A stretch of 64,000 nucleotides of DNA from Chimonanthus salicifolius (GCA_013350335.1 CM023540.1:49582552-49646551), one strand, 5' to 3'. Positions 46,173-58,749 are shown, counted from the first letter of the stretch. Program-made: numbers and translations. The notes: generated by a model from the sequence alone, not told the origin.

Positions 46173-46542
46173 TAGGGTGAAAATCGGTTGGATCAGATTG
46201 GATTGATATTTATAGAATTTGATCCGACTCAACTCGAACTACTGATCCGAAATCTTTGATCCGATCTGACTTGACCTGAATTCTAACCCCACTCGACCTG
46301 AATTCTAGCCCCACTTAACCCGAATTCTGACCCGACCTGCATTTTGAACTCATTTTAGCTTAATTTTAGTTGAGTTGGGTTAACTTGTAAAATTCTCAAT
46401 CTGACGCAACCCTGAATTCCATGTGGGCTTTTGTCTTTTCAACCCAACCCGACCCGTTGACCCAACTCGCATGAATGACCCGTATGATTTCTCGAGATCG
46501 GGTCATGTGGGTCGGTCAAAACCCGACCCAAGTTTCACCCCT
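46173..46542. mobile_element. hAT-type MITE 1 (about 370 bp)
   Basis: Ends TAGGGTGAAAATCGG and CCGACCCAAGTTTCACCCCT. Flanked by the 8-bp ATAAAAAA (46165-46172 and 46543-46550). Because the flank is A-rich, the exact end can move by one base. The interior is dense in (C/T)GACCCGA, GATCCGA and GACCTGAAT repeats on both strands, as in MITE 2. Confidence 0.75.
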
Positions 46543-46550
46543 ATAAAAAA

Positions 46551-47128
46551 ATATGGAATGACTATCATTTGCCTTGTGGAATACTAGTATGATTGTACAT
46601 CAAAATTTGATAACATCTTCTAATAGTTGCCAAAAAATAATATTTAAATTTGTCAAAAGAAATTTGACACTGGTCGATGAACAATATTTCTTTCCTGTTA
46701 AGATTTTCTGACAATTGCAGAATTGTGAAATTTTATTCTGATAGCATTTTTTTTCTAATATGACAGGTTGAAAATCTTACCGTCTCAAAATAGGCATTAT
46801 AGAGTGCTAAGAGTTATGAAAAATTCACAAGTTTTTTTTCAAATAAATTTAAAAGGTAGAGGCTTTTAAAATTTTTATAAAATAAAAGTAAAAAGCAAGT
46901 TGTTCACTAACTAAATTGAATTGAACGTACTTCTCAGAAATTGGATGACCTTAGCCATATATCATTCTAATTTTTAACACTCTATTTACTTGCCACAAAT
47001 TGCAGGGTAAGGATTCCACCGTTGAGAGGATAAAGCCTTGGCCATCATTGAAGTTGGCCCTATAATCCGGTGATCCACAAATCGTATTGACATATCTTAG
47101 GTTGAAGACATTTAATGTCACCAATATC
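46551..47128. other. AT-rich spacer between two MITEs
   Basis: No gene or repeat boundary recognised; CCAATATC at its right end is the target duplication of MITE 2. Confidence 0.4.
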
Positions 47129-47380
47129 TAGGAGTGAAATTCGGGTCGGATCAGGTTGAGAAATTCTCAATTTAACTCGACCTGATCCGACCTGATCCAA
47201 TTCGGTTAAAATTAAGTTAAAATGAGTTCAGAATTTGAGTCGGGTCAAAATTCGAGTTAGAATTCGGATCGGGTTAGATTGAGAATTTCAAATCAATAGC
47301 TCGGGTCAGGTCGAGTCCATAAATATTGATTCGGGTCGAATCAGATTTCTTAAATCCAACCCAACCCGATTTCAACCCTA
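47129..47380. mobile_element. hAT-type MITE 2 (252 bp), TSD CCAATATC
   Basis: Ends TAGGAGTGAAATTCGGGTCG and (rc) TAGGGTTGAAATCGGG, with a perfect 8-bp target duplication CCAATATC (47121-47128 and 47381-47388). It is filled with GGGTCGG/CCGACC-type subterminal repeats and belongs to the same family as the element at 46173. Confidence 0.88.
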
Positions 47381-47388
47381 CCAATATC

Positions 47389-49560
47389 TCTCTCATGAGA
47401 AAGAACAGGAAACACATGAAGCCTTTTCATTAAAAAAATGGTTCATCCCATGAGACCAAAATCTTTCTATAATTAATAAATTATGATTCACACTCATACT
47501 TTAAAATATTAGATTTTTAAAATCCAATATCAATATTGTGTGTATCTGATGCACTACACCTTTCCATCGTATATTATTATATTTGATGATACAGGCGAAT
47601 ACATGTCTGTATGAGGTCAATATATCATAACATAGGCCAGCATGAGATGGGAACGAACTTGGTACGCAATTACCCATATTTGCTGATACCCTAAATCTAA
47701 TAGAATTCAATTTTCTTTTCTAGGTAAGCGTAATAATTCAATTTTGAAATAAAAAATTAAGAGATGCTATATGCACTGAGAGTTTACATCTATTTTTATT
47801 TGAACTAAGTTAACAAGATTTTTTTAAAATGATTTTGTAAAGAACATTTCACCAATTAAATCACAGACGCTTTAAAGAATGGTACGAATTCGTGACCGAT
47901 TGTATTAATATAGAAAATATAAAGTTTCACTATCAAATGAGTATAAAGTTTCGATCAATTTAACTCATTACATTTTAAAAATTCAAAATTAAAAAATTAG
48001 ATGATGAGTTGAAACTGAAAAAACTTCATAGATATTCTTACTTATATTGCCATCTTTACCTATGTCGAATTCAAAATTTATTTAAAAACATCTCAATATC
48101 AAATCTCATTAGTGAAAATTTTGATAGAGTTTTTTTTTTTTTTTATTTGATTGTTAAATGTAGCAAAGGGGTCAGAATTTAACATTTAAAGTTTAGAAAT
48201 ATCATCACCGAATAAATATTTCCCTCAAAGATATAATGGATTGTGTGGAGCACTCGCCCAATTGCCTCCGGAGTCCCGAGTTCCGAGTTCCGACCGTAAA
48301 ACATGTGTGCATCTGGACCCTTAATATGAGGGCCCACCATGACTGTTTCATGGGCCCATCATGTCAGTTTTATGGCTAAAAAGCCATGGTGGGCCGTCAT
48401 TAAGTAGGCCAGACACGTCTTTTAGTTCTTGCTAGTCTTAAGATTTGGATTTTTTTTTCCCTCCGTTTAATGTCTTTAGGCTTGAGTTGACATGCCCCGA
48501 AAAATGAATTGTAGACGTTTTACAGGTGAAACTCATCATGAATCATGATTTTAATAAATTCAATTCAATTTATTAAAAAATTATTAAATTCAATTTGAAT
48601 TGTTAATCTGAACAACTCAATTCGACTAAAATTGTTAATCCGACTCAACCTGAGTGCTAATCCCACTCAAGTAGAGTACTATATTAAAATTTTGAGTGAA
48701 TTGGTCGAGTCAATTCAAATTAGATCGAGTATATTTTAAAAGTTCGTGACTTGACTCAACTTGAATTTAATTTAAGTTTTATTTGTTCAACCTAACTTAA
48801 TTCTAATTTTAAATACATAAAATCCAACTCACTTGATTTCTCATATTGAATTATGGAAATCGAATTAAAATCCAACTTAATTTTTACTCGTAGACATTTT
48901 AACAAGTTCACGTGCATACTTGAGGGGAAGACGAAGAATAAGAGGGAATAGAGAACAGAGATTTTGGCATCTTAGCCCTAATAAAAAATGTTCCACAAAT
49001 TATGGGGTGCAACAGCTATCTCGATTTGATTTGGTTCATGGCAACTAAGCACAGATACGGAGGATCTGGTGTCATTATATCTTATATGATTATATCCTTA
49101 TCTACTTAATATACTAACAATAATTTATCAAATTTCAATGCATAAGAGGATATCATCCATTGACTTGGGCCTTGAGAATCTACCTTGTGAGGGAGCCTCC
49201 CATGTATCCATCTCATATGGAATCTATTTTTGGGGCACATTTTTATAAAAATAGAAATTGATTTTTTATCTGAACTGGAGCGACATCCACCGTTGGACTG
49301 GATGAGTTAAGAAAATTTGTGTCTTAGGATGGCTTTTCAGTTATCATCTAATTATAAAAAAAATTAACTTGAAATAATCATGATATTTAAAACATGGCCC
49401 ATTCTAAATGATTGTACACTAAGACGAATCAAACATTGTTATTGTTGCTCAGGTTCATGCCTAATTTCAAGTACTCCATCAATTCTAAACTATAGTGATT
49501 CAACCCTTAATTAGAATAATCTTAAAATAATTTATTGAGTTTATATGGGTAATTAACCTT
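47389..49560. other. Unclassified AT-rich sequence
   Basis: No gene is seen. 48540-48900 is rich in AATTCAATT / CAACTCAATTCGACT strings between TGTAGACGTTTTAC and a similar GTAGACATTTTAAC, perhaps a degraded MITE related in style to those at 46173 and 47129. The remainder shows no structure I can name. Confidence 0.3.
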
Positions 49561-50908
49561 GCTGCCATGTGTGGGCCCCATTCAAGCCAAATCTGGGCAT
49601 GCGGAAACCTGGAATGGACTGTGCAGGGTGAAAATGACTTAAGGGAAGTGAGTCTGGAGCCATCAGTCCGACCTTCTGAGAATAGAAGAATTTGACAAAT
49701 TATCAGAGCCTTTGTCGGTCCAACCGACAGGAATTTTTGGTCGAACCTTCAGATAATAGAGAGTTGATAGTAGTTTATAAGAGCTTCTGTCGGTCCGACC
49801 AACTAGTTAGTGTTGGTCAAACCAACATAAAGCAACATTTGGGACAGCAGCCCAAGTCCCGTTAGTCGACCGACAGTAAGTGTTGGTCCAACCGATGTCA
49901 TAACTTTGTTGGGTATTTAAACAACAATTCAGCGGATTTTCCCATTCATACTGAATCCAAACCACCTAGAACAGACTCCAATGGTGCCAGTGCCTAGCCC
50001 TCCTCCACCCTCTTAGCCTTCGATCTGGCTTGTGCATGTGCCTTGCTTGGGTTTAGGACGTCTCCAAACTCCTCATCACCCAAGAAATCCTGATTCAACG
50101 TAATGACCTTCCCCTTTTCCGCTTGAAATTCATCTGAATGGCTATGATAGTGGGGTAAAACTCTATTTTGGTGTTAAAAACTCTATTTTGATGTTAAGAG
50201 ACGAATTGGTGATGGAGTATGGGTGTTTGATCCTTTCGAGAGTAGAAATTTCTGAAGGGAGGGAATGAAAAACCTAATGCATGGGGTGGGGTTGATCTCA
50301 AATGGAGGTTTGGGGTAAAAAGGAAAAAAGGGAATTTGTGGGAAATGGTGGGAGCTTTTCCTCATGGAAAGATGATGGATTCTTCCCCTTGTTGGGTGAT
50401 TTGGGGGCTAGGGAGATATTATAATTTGGAGCTTTCTAATGTGTGTTTGATTTAAACCACTCTTTGCTATAATTAAATACTTGTTTGTGTTGTGTATAAC
50501 CAACTCCCAGTCCTACCGAAGCGGGTGACCGTCCTTCCATAGGAGATAAACGCACAACCAGCATACTAGGTGAGGGTCCTTTCCACACACTTGCATGTGA
50601 CATGTTTGCATTTATGTCTAAATGAGATGGAATGTAGATGAAATTGGTGAACTAATAGATATGATGAGAGATGTGATATGTAGGATGACATAGGAGCATT
50701 TTATGTTATGGATTGGGAATAACATATGTGTTTGAAGGAAAGATAGGAATAGGGTAGACTTATATGCATCCATCTTGAGATTTGATGATCTATTTGCAAC
50801 TATGTGCTATTGAATTGTATGAGAACTTTGGAATGTGTTACATTAGGATAATATGGATGTGTGCCATGAGCATAGTATGTCGAACCTTAATATATATGTT
50901 GTGACAAT

Positions 50909-53900
50909 TGTCACACCCCCGCCCCTCAAGGCTTCTTAAGCCGTGAATTTTTTTTTTTCTAATATTGAGTCTCTATCAATTGCGGAATTTATAACTCATC
51001 ATGGACTTAATATGGTGCATGATCAAAAGTTTGGACATTGCATTTGGCAGTCTCGGATCCAACTATAATCGGGTCGATAGACTTCCCAGGCGGAGGGAGG
51101 GGTCACAATGGTCCTACTTAAAACCCAAAACCTCGGCAGAACCCACCAGTCACCATAATATTTGGACACACTACTAACCAACATGTAGCCTTTAACTTTA
51201 ATCTCCAGTATAAAGTCCAAGTAGAGAATGTCACACATATTCTACCTAACATTCACCATATCTAGAACACATACCCATTCACATACTCATCAGTGATATT
51301 ATAAGAAACACAGTAGTTCTATTACATATCTATTGTGCCTAAAAACGGTCACATTAGAGGGTTTATTACATCATATTATTCATACAACCAGTAATAACGA
51401 AAAACACGTAAGTTCCTAACAATGGAGAAATAAATGGACGGATAGGGCCTCCACCCCTACTTTAGCATAAGATCCTCTTGTCCTTCCTCATTCGGGTTTC
51501 CTGAAACATAAGGGATGTGAGATCTACTAGTCCAGCGAAGAGAAAATAACATATATTGCAGTATATCATCTATTTTAAACATGTTATCATACAACAGTTT
51601 TAAACACTCAGAAATCGTGTACTTTTCTAAGAGAATATCATCTAACATAGTTAATACATGTCTTTTCTTTTCTCAAAATGATGCCCCCGTGAATCTACAT
51701 TTATGACACTCAGCCGCGAAAATACGTGGCTACACCGCCGACAAATTCATTCTCAGTGCTTCACAGAGTACGTATATACACATCGTACCAGTGCCCTCCA
51801 CGAGCTAGTTACTTCATACAACAGTGAGGTAATTTGATATGCACAGTACACCAGTCAAATATACATTAATTATGGATTAAATTCCTCTTCAACCTACATA
51901 AATCTCTCTCATATGATAATAATAAATTCTCACTTAGCTAACATGTATTCCTAAGCCCTCCCACATGCAATCATACATATATCAGCAATTGGTATTTAAC
52001 AATACTATGCTGGAAATAAACACAGTTTATATCGACTGTAATTAAAAGCAGTGTACACAAGTTCTATCAGTTACCGTACTCTCGGGTCGGGTACATCTAC
52101 CATCTACTTACCATTTACCGTGTAAATGTGTATTTCCTGTAATACTTTGTTAAATTCACACATACGTGTATTCCAATCGAAATCACGATTGCAATTTGAT
52201 CTATCTCAAGATCTCCAACTGATAACCAGTCAACCTCTAGGAATAAGTGGTTTCCATATTCCGTTTTAGAAATGCTAGACCTCGATATCTCGATTACTCT
52301 ATTGTTCACGTTTCATATGTAGAAATAATCATTCATCCCATTACGTCTGAACTGTAGCGCCCCTCCCTTTTCTCCCTAAATCTGATCTGACCTTTTCGTG
52401 GCGAGACCTTCAAGAACACTTGGTCTCCCACCTCAAATGCTAAAGGTCTTCTTCTCTTATCAGCATAACTCTTCTGTCTACTCTGAGCAGTCAAGAGTCG
52501 CTGTCTGATGATCTTAATCTGTTCTGTGGTCTCTTCCACCAACTCTGGTCCAATGAGTGCAGCTTCACCTGCCTCAGTCCAACATACCGGAGACCTACAC
52601 GGTCTGCCATACAACGCTTCGAATGGTGCCATCTGTAAACTGGCTTGGTAGCTGTTGTTATATGAGAATTCCACCAATGGAAGATGGTCTTCCCAACTAC
52701 CTTTAAAATCAAGGATACAAGCTCTCAACATATCTTCCAACGTCTGTATGGTCCTCTCCGACTGACCATCGGTCTGTGGGCTGAACAGTGTTAGTATCGC
52801 ATTCTAGTCCATTCACATTCTTTCCATCTGTAATGACTTCGGATATCCATTCAATACCGTAGGACTAATGGTGTAGAATTTTCAGAATTTAAATGCAAAT
52901 GAATGCATTTTAATAACACAGTGTGATTGAATCTTCTCACTTCTAGCTGGTGAGTGTTTTCGGTTTGAACTGTAAAACATTAGGATAGTATAAATACATG
53001 GTATACTAACATTAAAAGGCTGTAAAAAGGACACATAAGCGGTCAATGCATCAAAACGAATCATTTTCAAACTTTTTGCAAAAAAATGTAAAAATTACAT
53101 TTTTGCCATTGGACTCAAGACTGTCCAAAAATTGCCATTGGACTCAAGACTGTCCAAAAATACATAAGTGGTCAAAAGTATGAATTTTTAAGTAAAAAAA
53201 AATACATATTTTTCATTTTTGAAAAATTTTCCCTAGGCATTATTCACAAAAATTATGAAAACGCCCCTTGCACTATTCATAAATGCCAAAAAAAATGGTT
53301 AGTCTATTTGACTGGTAGTCAACCGATTGAACTTTGCATACCTTCGACTAACCACTCTAACCAGTCGATTTTGAGTGTCCTTTTTTTCCACAAAAATTCA
53401 ACATATTGACTGATTTTCTAACAGTTTGAGAAATTTTCTATTTTTCAGGAGTTTTATTGCATGATCTTTCTAGAACAAACCGTAAGGTATTTTTCGACGA
53501 AATTTTAACTGGAGATTCCTATAAGCAATATATACAATATAAAAATATTAAAACAATATAAATATTTACCAATTTTTCTCAAAAAAATTCGAAAGTGAAC
53601 CTCAAAAACAAACACTTGTCGTTATGATTTTTTTTCTTAAGCCCCTACCCTCTATTTATAGCCACCAGATTTTAACTCTTGAAGCACCCTGACCCTTAAA
53701 TGGTGTAAGTGGTTGTCGGTAGAACCGAGGGTCAATCTGCAAAAGGAAAGTTCCTCTTTTCTTCTTCTGTTTTCCTTTTACAATAAAAAAAAATCATTTT
53801 TTATTGCAGCTTTAAAAACTTTCAATTGGAATACTTTAGAAACTATTCGTTAAAATCTGACACCGTAGTCGCGTTGTGAACGCGAGGTTTTACAAGGCTG

Positions 53901-54502
53901 GTAAAATTGAATTTTTATTTAAACACTTTAAAATTCTCTAATTTTACAAAATTCACGTTTTATAAAAATAAACAGTTTAAGTTTCTCGAACTTTGAAATC
54001 TACTTTTCAGTGTTTTAAAATATTAAGTCAATATTCTAAAAATACCAAAAGTTTTATTGAAACACAGATTGATTGTGATTCAAGTTTGTAATTCGGAACA
54101 CGAGGTGTTTGTTAAATCAAGGCTTTTAGATAAAGCTCGTCTAAAAATCATATTTTGGGTAAATGTCTGAAAACTCTAGAAATACCACTGAGTAGAGTTC
54201 TCAAAGACATAGATTTTGTGAAATTTTCAATGTCCAAATATGTTAACAGAGTGGTCTCATACCCTCTGATAATTTTAAAGACACTATTCATGATTTTTAA
54301 ATAAAACAAAAGACATTGTGTAATGTCCAAAATGCCTTCCGAACTTTGTCGGGCTATACCACTAAGCAAACGAGCTCCGATTGAGTCATATTGTACCTTT
54401 TTGGGAAGCTCTCTCTGCACTCTATTATGTTAACCGACCACAAATCCGAATTAATGATTTTAAAAAATTGTCATTTTTCTAATTAAGGGTCTGGTTATTA
54501 CA
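50909..54502 (-). mobile_element. Solo gypsy-type LTR, 3.59 kb, TSD ACAAT, with an integrase fragment inside
   Basis: Plus-strand ends TGTCACACCCCCGCCCC and GGTCTGGTTATTACA. Perfect target duplication ACAAT at 50904-50908 and 54503-54507. In minus sense it has TATA GGCTATAAATAGAGG near 53655, donor-like TTG|GTAAAT at 53569, GACTGGT/AACCAGTC words (53299-53390) and acceptor-like TGTTTCAG|G at 51501. A 29-bp tandem duplication (TTGCCATTGGACTCAAGACT...) is at 53103-53160. About 0.5 kb of gypsy integrase sequence interrupts it (52356-52850). Confidence 0.85.
52356..52850 (-). pseudogene. Ty3-gypsy integrase fragment
   Basis: On the minus strand it reads [60 protein letters not shown] and [12 protein letters not shown], then [16 protein letters not shown]. 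These are the end of the integrase core (the E of QSER is the third catalytic residue) and the start of the C-terminal region. Upstream, KSLQ is followed by two stops in frame. Downstream it fuses to AGAAAAGGGAGGGGCGCTACA, which looks like the last bases of a gypsy LTR. Core residues before QTDG, all of RT and gag are absent, so this is a fragment. Confidence 0.9.
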
Positions 54503-54626
54503 ACAATTGTTTTACATGATATAGTGCACTCCAATATGGTGTGAATGTGTCTATGGGTGTATGCATGCTAAACTGTTGTGGATAGGAGTATGGATGTTGA
54601 GAACTACGTGGGAGAGAACAACTATG

Positions 54627-54782
54627 GTTCCATAAAGGGTACCTCTATGTGGTGTCATAAAAAGGATACATCTTTGTGGTGTAACAAAAATGGTACCTTT
54701 GTGTGGCGAAATTAAAAGGGTACCTCTATGTGACAAAATAAAAAGGACACCTCTGTGGCGTAATAAAAAGGTGCCCAATGCG
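54627..54782 (+). repeat. Minisatellite of about 26-28-bp units
   Basis: About six degenerate units of the form ATAAAAAGGGTACCTCTGTG followed by TGGCGTA. It sits 0.6-0.8 kb from the sense 3' end of its LTR, the same place as tandem modules in the other gypsy-type LTRs. Confidence 0.85.
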
Positions 54783-55396
54783 GATTTTTTTTTGTAACAA
54801 CAATATTACAGGTGGGTTGGGGATTTTCATTATAGTGTTCATTATATGTTTGATTAAGTGATGCATATTTTCATTATTATGCTTTTCTTGCCCATCCATG
54901 TGCTAACCCCTCACAGATGCATGATACCAACTTGAAACCTTGTGGACCCCATGGACGAGGATAAGGACGACTCCAAAGATCCTAATTTGATATTTTGAAT
55001 TTGGTAGCATTGATTGAAATGGATGTATGGTACTGCTAACCATGTGTAAAACTTGTTGTTACTATTTACAGATTACCTTTTAAATGTATAGACTTTATGC
55101 TTAACTATACGAGCCTATGTTCTACATAGAGAATTTGAGTATGGTTAGATTAATACGATAATATTATGGGTAACGTAGTTAAATGAGAATGTTGTTACGG
55201 ATTTGTATCTGGTCGAAATATCCCATTTAGGGGAGACTTGGCCGACATTTCGGTAGGGTCCCTGAGGTCAAGAGGTTAGGCATTCAGGGGAGTTGGTAAC
55301 ATGTGTGTATCTGACACGTGTTAGCCTAGTGTGCAATAGGTAGAAGTCTAAAAAAAAAATGGTAGTCACATGTCCAGGGTTTCGCACATGAAAGTT

Positions 55397-55408
55397 TGGT
55401 ATTAGAGC
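55397..55408 (+). other. Primer-binding site of the 49561 element
   Basis: TGGTATTAGAGC, one mismatch to the tRNA-iMet site, about eight bases after a CA end at 55388. Confidence 0.75.
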
Positions 55409-55411
55409 TTA

Positions 55412-56036
55412 GGATCAATTCCTCAAATAATGACTGAGTACCTTGGAGTCGCAAGTCCCATGAGTGTTCATGATATATGTTTGCATGTGTGCTCGAGCCT
55501 GAAGTCTATCTATGCATGGTTGTACGATTTTATTTTTCATGTGGTTTGGAGAGTACTAAATTAGGTGTTCGGTCGACAAAAATTGTGGGACTGCCAACGT
55601 GACACAACACCAGGAACAATGGCCCAATATGTGGCCAAATTCACCGAATTGACTCATTTTATCATGGATCTGGTGAAGAGTGACAACATGAAGACTAGAA
55701 GGTTTGAGCAAGGACTCAACCCGTATCTTTTCCATCAAATGGCCACCCACCGTCTGTAGACTTTTAAGGAAGTCATCGAAACAATATCCGTATCAGAAAC
55801 CACCTTTAGAGGGTTATCAGGAACCCTTCGTCAGACCCGACAGGGGCTAGCCAAAGATCATTCTAGGCAGACAAGCCCCTATGGGGACATGGAAACACGT
55901 ATTTGGGTATAATAGAGCAAAACTTGTCAGTTACTTTGGTGGTAATGCGTTCGTGGCGGGATAGGGCATTACAAGACCATACTTGAGTTAAGGCCTGTAA
56001 AATTACCACCTCTTCAAGCTCCTCAAAAACCATCTA
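55412..56036 (+). pseudogene. Gypsy gag fragment, truncated by the TR-GAG-like element
   Basis: The clearest stretch (55565-55756) reads TPGTMAQYVAKFTELTHFIM and TRRFEQGLNPYLFHQMATHR. This corresponds to the retrotransposon-gag segment usually worded 'MTV.EY..KF..L.RYAP' and 'KFERGLRP.IR'. A stop follows at 55757-55759, and the frame then reads TFKEVIETISVSETTF, still gag-like. The sequence ends at 56036, where the next element begins. ATCTA (56032-56036) is the candidate left target duplication of that element. Confidence 0.75.
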
Positions 56037-56448
56037 TGTAACACCCCAAAATCTTAACGCAGTGGATAAATGAAATCCCCTCTTAAGAGTGAACTTCGAG
56101 GGGTCATTAATTGATTAAGAGAAGTTAAGAGTGATTTAAATTACCTTGTTAATTCCATTGAAGATAAATTAATGGAGTGGGATTAAGAAAATAATTAACT
56201 AGGTGGTGAAATATAAGGTGATTAAATTAAGTGTTAATTTATTTACAAGATTATCGAATGAGGTTTGAGAGAGACAAAGTTAAGTAATGATTTAATGAAA
56301 TCATTTTGAAAGAGGTGGAGTAAAATTAATAGAAATTAATTGATGATGTGGAACTATGCCACATAAGCAGTGACGTGACAGGGTGTGGTGAGGTGTCATG
56401 CCACATGGCAAAGACAAGACCCATTTGACTTAGGGCAACCAAGAGGGG

Positions 56449-56460
56449 AGAATAAAAGGC
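56449..56460 (+). promoter_or_regulatory. TATA-like element of the TR-GAG-like LTR
   Basis: AGAATAAAAGGC followed 5-10 bases later by a CT-rich tract. The same string is preserved in the 3' LTR at 63109-63120. Confidence 0.5.
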
Positions 56461-56871
56461 TCTTTTTTTTCTCTCTTAATTTCCCTACCACCACCGATCC
56501 CTTATTCGCATTTTCCCTCTCTCTTGTGCGGCACTCACTTCCTTTCCTCTCACCCATGCGATCTCCTATCCTCTTCACTTCCACTGATGAGGCTCCAAGG
56601 AACAAGACGAAAGGAAGAGAAGATTTGAAGCAAGAGGAGCCTTCCTCTTCTTCTCTCCATTGCTCGGTGGTGCTCTCCTCTTCCCTCTCCTTTCTTTTCT
56701 ATTTCCGGAACTTGAGGAAAAGGAGGAAGAAACCAAAGAAGAAAGAAAAAAGAATGATCTGGAACAAGAAGGTTGGAAAACAAAAAGAAAGAAGAAAAAC
56801 AAAGAAGGAGGAAAAACCCCCAAATTAAATCCGAGCCCTCTTCGATCCACACCAACGCAATTACCAAATCC

Positions 56872-56882
56872 GTGAGGTATGT
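56872..56882 (+). promoter_or_regulatory. Candidate leader-intron donor in the LTR
   Basis: CCGTGAG|GTATGT fits the plant donor consensus and is identical in the 3' LTR (63242-63253). It ends the CT-rich leader, and similar donors occupy the same place in the LTRs ending at 3195, 30180 and 41097. Confidence 0.5.
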
Positions 56883-58749
56883 AGAATTTATGTTGTTTTA
56901 TGATGATAAGAGCCCAATAAGATGTTTAGGGACTGATGTATTTTGGATTTAGAATAAGGAAAATAAAAAGGGGGAAAACACGGAAAAATCCATAGAGTAC
57001 ATCTCTTGCGACCGGTGATCGATTGCCCTTCCGATCGATCATTGGATAGCGTGGAAGGATGAGTTACAAGTAGGTGACAGACCGATTGCTCCTCCCATCG
57101 GTCTATCAGAGAACAATTTAATGTAGCAGAGCTACAGTATGAGTGACCGATTGGTAGGTTCAGTGCCGATCGATCGGCCAGACAATATTGACAGTTTTTC
57201 AGTTTTAAGGTCCAAGTTCTGTGGACTGTTTGGACCCTCCCAGACCTTACACAAATCAAGTTCTAAACTCTAGTTAAGGTTCTTATGAAGTAAAGTAATG
57301 GTGTTATTAGTAAGACTAAGAATAATGATATTATGTGTTTTTATGTGACATGATTGGAAACGAAACGAAGTACTTGGAATCGAACGAGTAGTTCGTTGAT
57401 TACCTTCATTCGCTGATCGGCCAAGATCAGGTAGGTTTACCCTATTATAAATATGAAAATGATGCTTTAAGTTTCTTTGAAAGCCATGTGTCTTTGATTT
57501 ATTAAATTGGGTGTATTTTCAATTGAATTACTATAGAATGATATGATAAATGAGATGCTTTGAAATATATAGTATTAATACATATTGTTTTGAGAATACT
57601 ATGGATTTCAATTATTTGGAGTGTTGAACTACTTTGGGACTTAAACCTATGTATAAAGCATCTACATGATTATGTTGAAAAAAATTGATGCGTTTAGTAA
57701 TCTATGAAGTATTTTTGATGAAAACAATACTTTCAAGTTTAAGAAGATAATTGATAATACATGACATGAATCATTAGCATCAAGTGCATTCATATTCCTC
57801 ATGCATGAAGCATGGGATGGGAAAGACATGACATGAGAACAAATGGACCTTAGAGTCCTGATTATTGTTATGGGGTTGAGTTAAAAAACCAAAGTACTGA
57901 ATGTTTGGACGAGCTTTGGGGTCGTATTATGATTTGGCAAATCAAGGTGCTGAATGGACTCGAGCAGACCTTGATGTCGTATGCACGCATGAAAGAAATA
58001 GTGTTTCATGTGTGGAACCGGTTGAGTGGTAATAATGTGTATTGAGACTCCCCCAAGGAAAACAATGAATACGAAATGTGTACACGCTATGGTAAATACC
58101 CTTTTGTTCAATGAAATGTATATACGAATGGTAAATACCCCGTGGTTCTATATGAGGTATTGAAATACCTGTCCATGGGGCATGATAAGGTATGCATATA
58201 TCATGGCACCCATAGCATGACATGTTACATATTGGCGAACATTTATATGCATTGAATGTCGTATTTGAAATAATAAGACATGTGTGTCTTTCGTAGAAGG
58301 TTTTAAGAAAGTATTTTCAATTTGAAACGTTTGATCAATGATATATGATTTATAGATGGTATTTTGGAAAGTATATGATGATTTAGGTGTGGGTATAATA
58401 CCTAGTGAAAAAGTACGCAAATATGTTTTCAAATATGATATCTATATAATGTTTGAATTATGAGATTTATAGCATGATAAATAATTTAATGGAAGTGATA
58501 TGTTCATCTTGAAAAGAGGTAATTTGTGGCAAGTGGTGGGTTTCACAACCTAAGAATGATTTGAATAAGGTATTGAAATACTTTTATGTCATGTTATATT
58601 TTGAAGCATGTTTTTTTGTGTAATTTGAAGTATGATACGATCGGGATTCGATAAAAGTACAATTATATAGTGTCTAGATATGACACACCGTAGGGCATAC
58701 TTTATGATTGGAATTTCTACTGGGTACTTTAACTAAGTCCATAATTCTC

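Larger units (their letters stand above)
49561..55388 (+). mobile_element. 5' LTR of a gypsy-type element, with a nested solo LTR
   Basis: Plus orientation is fixed by the primer-binding site at 55397 and gag text after it. TCGGTCCAACCGACA-type words lie at 49714-49893, directly upstream of a TATA-like TATTTAAAC (49914). An acceptor-like CCCCTCACAG is at 54916, and a minisatellite module is at 54627-54782. The nested LTR 50909-54502 must be removed to read it. The left edge is not defined; 49561 is only where LTR-like character begins. Net length would be about 2.2 kb. Confidence 0.5.

Noticed and set aside
56385..56867. Frames of 91-147 codons on both strands
   Set aside because: They fall in the CT/GA-rich leader of the TR-GAG-like LTR and are low-complexity Lys/Glu or Phe/Ser runs.
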